Below are positions 44,424 to 46,098 of a stretch of 46,098 bases of DNA, in pieces. Source of the DNA: Colwellia sp. (lineage in GTDB: Bacteria > Pseudomonadota > Gammaproteobacteria > Enterobacterales > Alteromonadaceae); NCBI GenBank assembly GCA_002733765.1, contig NVWU01000030.1, forward strand, positions 1 to 46,098, given 5' to 3'. Under the pieces are notes generated by a model. The model ran no database searches. It was not told the origin of the DNA and worked only from the letters and a program-made list of their open reading frames with translations. The position numbers and the translations under genes were made by a program. Position 1 is the first letter of the stretch. Each line of letters starts with the position of its first letter.

Positions 44424-46098
44424 TTATCTTGATATCAGTCTCTGTTGAATAAGCTTTAAATCATCTGCAGTTAAAGATAAAATGTCACCAATAACTAAAG
44501 ATGTAAAATCTATACTGTCTGTTTTTGCCTCCACTAATTCTTTATTAAACATAGAGGTACCTGGTGAAATATTAGCGTATGTTTTAATGTTCATGGTAAT
44601 AATTTGAGCGTTATTTTTTTCATTGTCTAAAAGTGCCAACGTTAAATTAACTCCGTCATTATCAATAATTTTAGCGACATTAACTACATCAGCTCTAACC
44701 TTTAACGTATTTTCAAATGATAAGGATATTGCATCTACCTGTTCACTTTCATGCGCTACTCTTAATTTTGTTTCGCTTGCATCGATAAAGCTCACATTTA
44801 AGTAATGGTTTTGAGTATTTATATTAACCTTCCCAAGATTGATTAAATCCCCTTCAACTTGTAGAGAATCATTAATTGCTAAGGTTGTTACATTTACTTG
44901 ACCATCTTTACTCCCTACTCTTAATTGTGCATCAGTTGATTTGATCAAGTTAACATTTAAAACATTACCTTGAGTATTTATACTAACTAAATTTTTAGCT
45001 TTCACATTGCCTAGGAAAGTATTATTACCGGCCATAACTACCACACTATTTTTACTGCTTTTAATATAATTAACATCAAGGTTGTGTCCAACCGTTAAAT
45101 CAATTAAACCGTTTGCCGTTATTTCAGTAATGGTTGCATCATTAGCAGCCTCAATGCTGATTGAACCCGCATCGCTTAATAATGTACTGGCGATAAGATT
45201 TTCACCTTCGATATCCAGAGAAATACCGGTATTACCGGAAACGGTATCGAGGGTTACATCACCTGTAACAGCGATATCAATGGCACCTGCAGTACTGGTG
45301 ACAGTGGTCACATCAAGGTTGTGTCCAACCGTTAAATCAATTAAACCGTTTGCCGTTATTTCAGTAATGATTGCATCATTAGCAGCCTCAATGCTGATTG
45401 AACCCGCATCGCTTGATAACTTATTCGATGTTAATGTTGCTCCCGCTACTTTCGCGGTAATGCTCCTAGAAGCTGAAACAGTACCGATGGTTGCATTACC
45501 TGTAACAGCGATATCATTGACACCTGCAGTACTGGTGACAGTGGTCACATCAAGGTTGTGTCCAACCGTTAAATCAACTAAACCGTTTGCCGTTATTTCA
45601 GTAATGGTTGCATCATTAGCTGCCTCAATGCTGATTGAACCCGCCTCGCTTAATAACGTACTAGCGATAAGATTTTCACCTTCGATATCCAGAGAAATAC
45701 CAGTATTACCGGAAACGGTATCGAAGGTTACATCACCTGTAACAGCGATATCAATGGCACCTGCAGTGCTGGTGACAGTGGTCACATCAAGGTTGTGTCC
45801 AACCGTTAAATCAATTAAACCGTTTGCCGTTATTTCAGTAATGGTTGCATCATTAGCTGCCTCAATACTGATTGAACCTGCCTCGCTTAATAACGTACTG
45901 GCGATAAGATTTTCACCGTCGACATTCATAGAAAGACCAGTATTACCTGAAGCAGTGTCGATGGTTGCACCACCTGTAACAGCAAGTTCAATAGTACCTG
46001 CAGTACTTTCAATAGTTCCTGCAACAAACTCACCATTAATAAATGCATTGATATTTCCACCCGCTGTGAATGTTGCAATATCAGCATTACCATTATTT
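44424..46098 (-). CDS. C-terminal part of a large repetitive adhesin-like protein (5' end outside window)
   Basis: The reading frame is open to the window edge, so this is the last 557 codons of a longer gene; the internal ATG at 45929 is not the start. Residues after the edge are Gly/Asn/Ala-rich beta repeats. A 79-residue unit (237 bp) recurs at least four times, with constant segments such as AGSISIEAANDA, ITEITANGL and LTVGHNLDV. The last 230 residues are more diverged repeats, then a non-repetitive tail ending LKLIQQRLISR. This is the look of right-handed beta-helix exoproteins of the filamentous-haemagglutinin type secreted by two-partner systems. The secretion signal and partner lie outside the window, so the route and role are inferred. 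Confidence 0.75.
   Translation of the reverse strand, partial: NNGNADIATFTAGGNINAFINGEFVAGTIESTAGTIELAVTGGATIDTASGNTGLSMNVDGENLIASTLLSEAGSISIEAANDATITEITANGLIDLTVGHNLDVTTVTSTAGAIDIAVTGDVTFDTVSGNTGISLDIEGENLIASTLLSEAGSISIEAANDATITEITANGLVDLTVGHNLDVTTVTSTAGVNDIAVTGNATIGTVSASRSITAKVAGATLTSNKLSSDAGSISIEAANDAIITEITANGLIDLTVGHNLDVTTVTSTAGAIDIAVTGDVTLDTVSGNTGISLDIEGENLIASTLLSDAGSISIEAANDATITEITANGLIDLTVGHNLDVNYIKSSKNSVVVMAGNNTFLGNVKAKNLVSINTQGNVLNVNLIKSTDAQLRVGSKDGQVNVTTLAINDSLQVEGDLINLGKVNINTQNHYLNVSFIDASETKLRVAHESEQVDAISLSFENTLKVRADVVNVAKIIDNDGVNLTLALLDNEKNNAQIITMNIKTYANISPGTSMFNKELVEAKTDSIDFTSLVIGDILSLTADDLKLIQQRLISR
45074..46098 (-). repeat. Tandem 237-bp repeats in the adhesin-like gene
   Basis: The marker CATCAAGGTTGTGTCCAACC begins at 45074, 45311, 45548 and 45785, an exact 237-bp spacing. 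A second marker (CGATAAGATTTTCACC) is at 45191, 45665 and 45902, being absent only from the diverged unit around 45428. Units are nearly identical in DNA, not just protein, which points to recent duplication or gene conversion. Copy number may vary between strains and assemblies may collapse the array. Confidence 0.92.

Noticed and set aside
45074..46098. CRISPR array
   Set aside because: The repeat is 237 bp, in frame and protein-coding, without short repeats separated by unique spacers.

Overview
The window looks like a chromosomal segment of a low-GC marine gammaproteobacterium of the Alteromonadales, most likely Colwelliaceae (Colwellia/Thalassotalea-like). This rests on the AT-rich composition, the rpsU-yqeY-dnaG-rpoD block next to tsaD, plsY and folB, and the density of c-di-GMP and chemotaxis genes. 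The genus is inferred from protein flavour and gene order, not from a database search.

Left edge (1-1322): a mobile-element boundary. A tRNA with anticodon CAT (probably tRNA-Ile2, since ileX also lies beside rpoD in E. coli) is followed 95 bp downstream by the first 17 codons of a P4-type tyrosine integrase. The integrase is then broken by an IS110-family (IS1111-like) insertion whose transposase runs off the window. This is the left end of a tRNA-targeted genomic island.

Housekeeping block (1.5-20.6 kb): an outer-membrane barrel protein; the macromolecular synthesis genes rpoD, dnaG, yqeY and rpsU (minus strand); divergent tsaD; an RND efflux pump with its fusion protein; plsY; folB-folK; uppP; a CnoX/YbbN-like thioredoxin-fold protein; zapE; zapG; and two periplasmic proteases, DegQ-like and DegS-like.

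Signalling and metal block (20.6-33.5 kb): a GAF-GAF-GGDEF-EAL protein, a small lipoprotein, a GAF-PAS-GGDEF-EAL protein with a dead cyclase site, an RsuA-family pseudouridine synthase with an unknown upstream partner, and a metal-resistance operon (merR, copA, a membrane-anchored cupredoxin, a CxxC-less HMA-like protein). A MerR-type promoter with a 19-bp spacer precedes merR. A HupE/UreJ-like permease and a membrane-anchored partner are transcribed divergently. A SPOUT RNA methyltransferase and argJ follow.

Right part (35-46 kb): a surface-behaviour locus, all on the minus strand. It holds an eroded chemoreceptor fragment, an intact NIT-domain chemoreceptor, an apparent operon of TonB-dependent receptor, YfiR-family protein and CHASE8-HAMP-GGDEF-EAL enzyme, a second chemoreceptor, and the C-terminal end of a very repetitive adhesin-like protein (exact 237-bp period) that continues past the window. 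The receptor-YfiR-cyclase operon is the most interesting system here: it resembles the YfiBNR circuit, but a TonB-type receptor sits where YfiB would be expected and the output enzyme also carries an EAL phosphodiesterase domain.

No CRISPR array, rRNA or complete prophage was seen.
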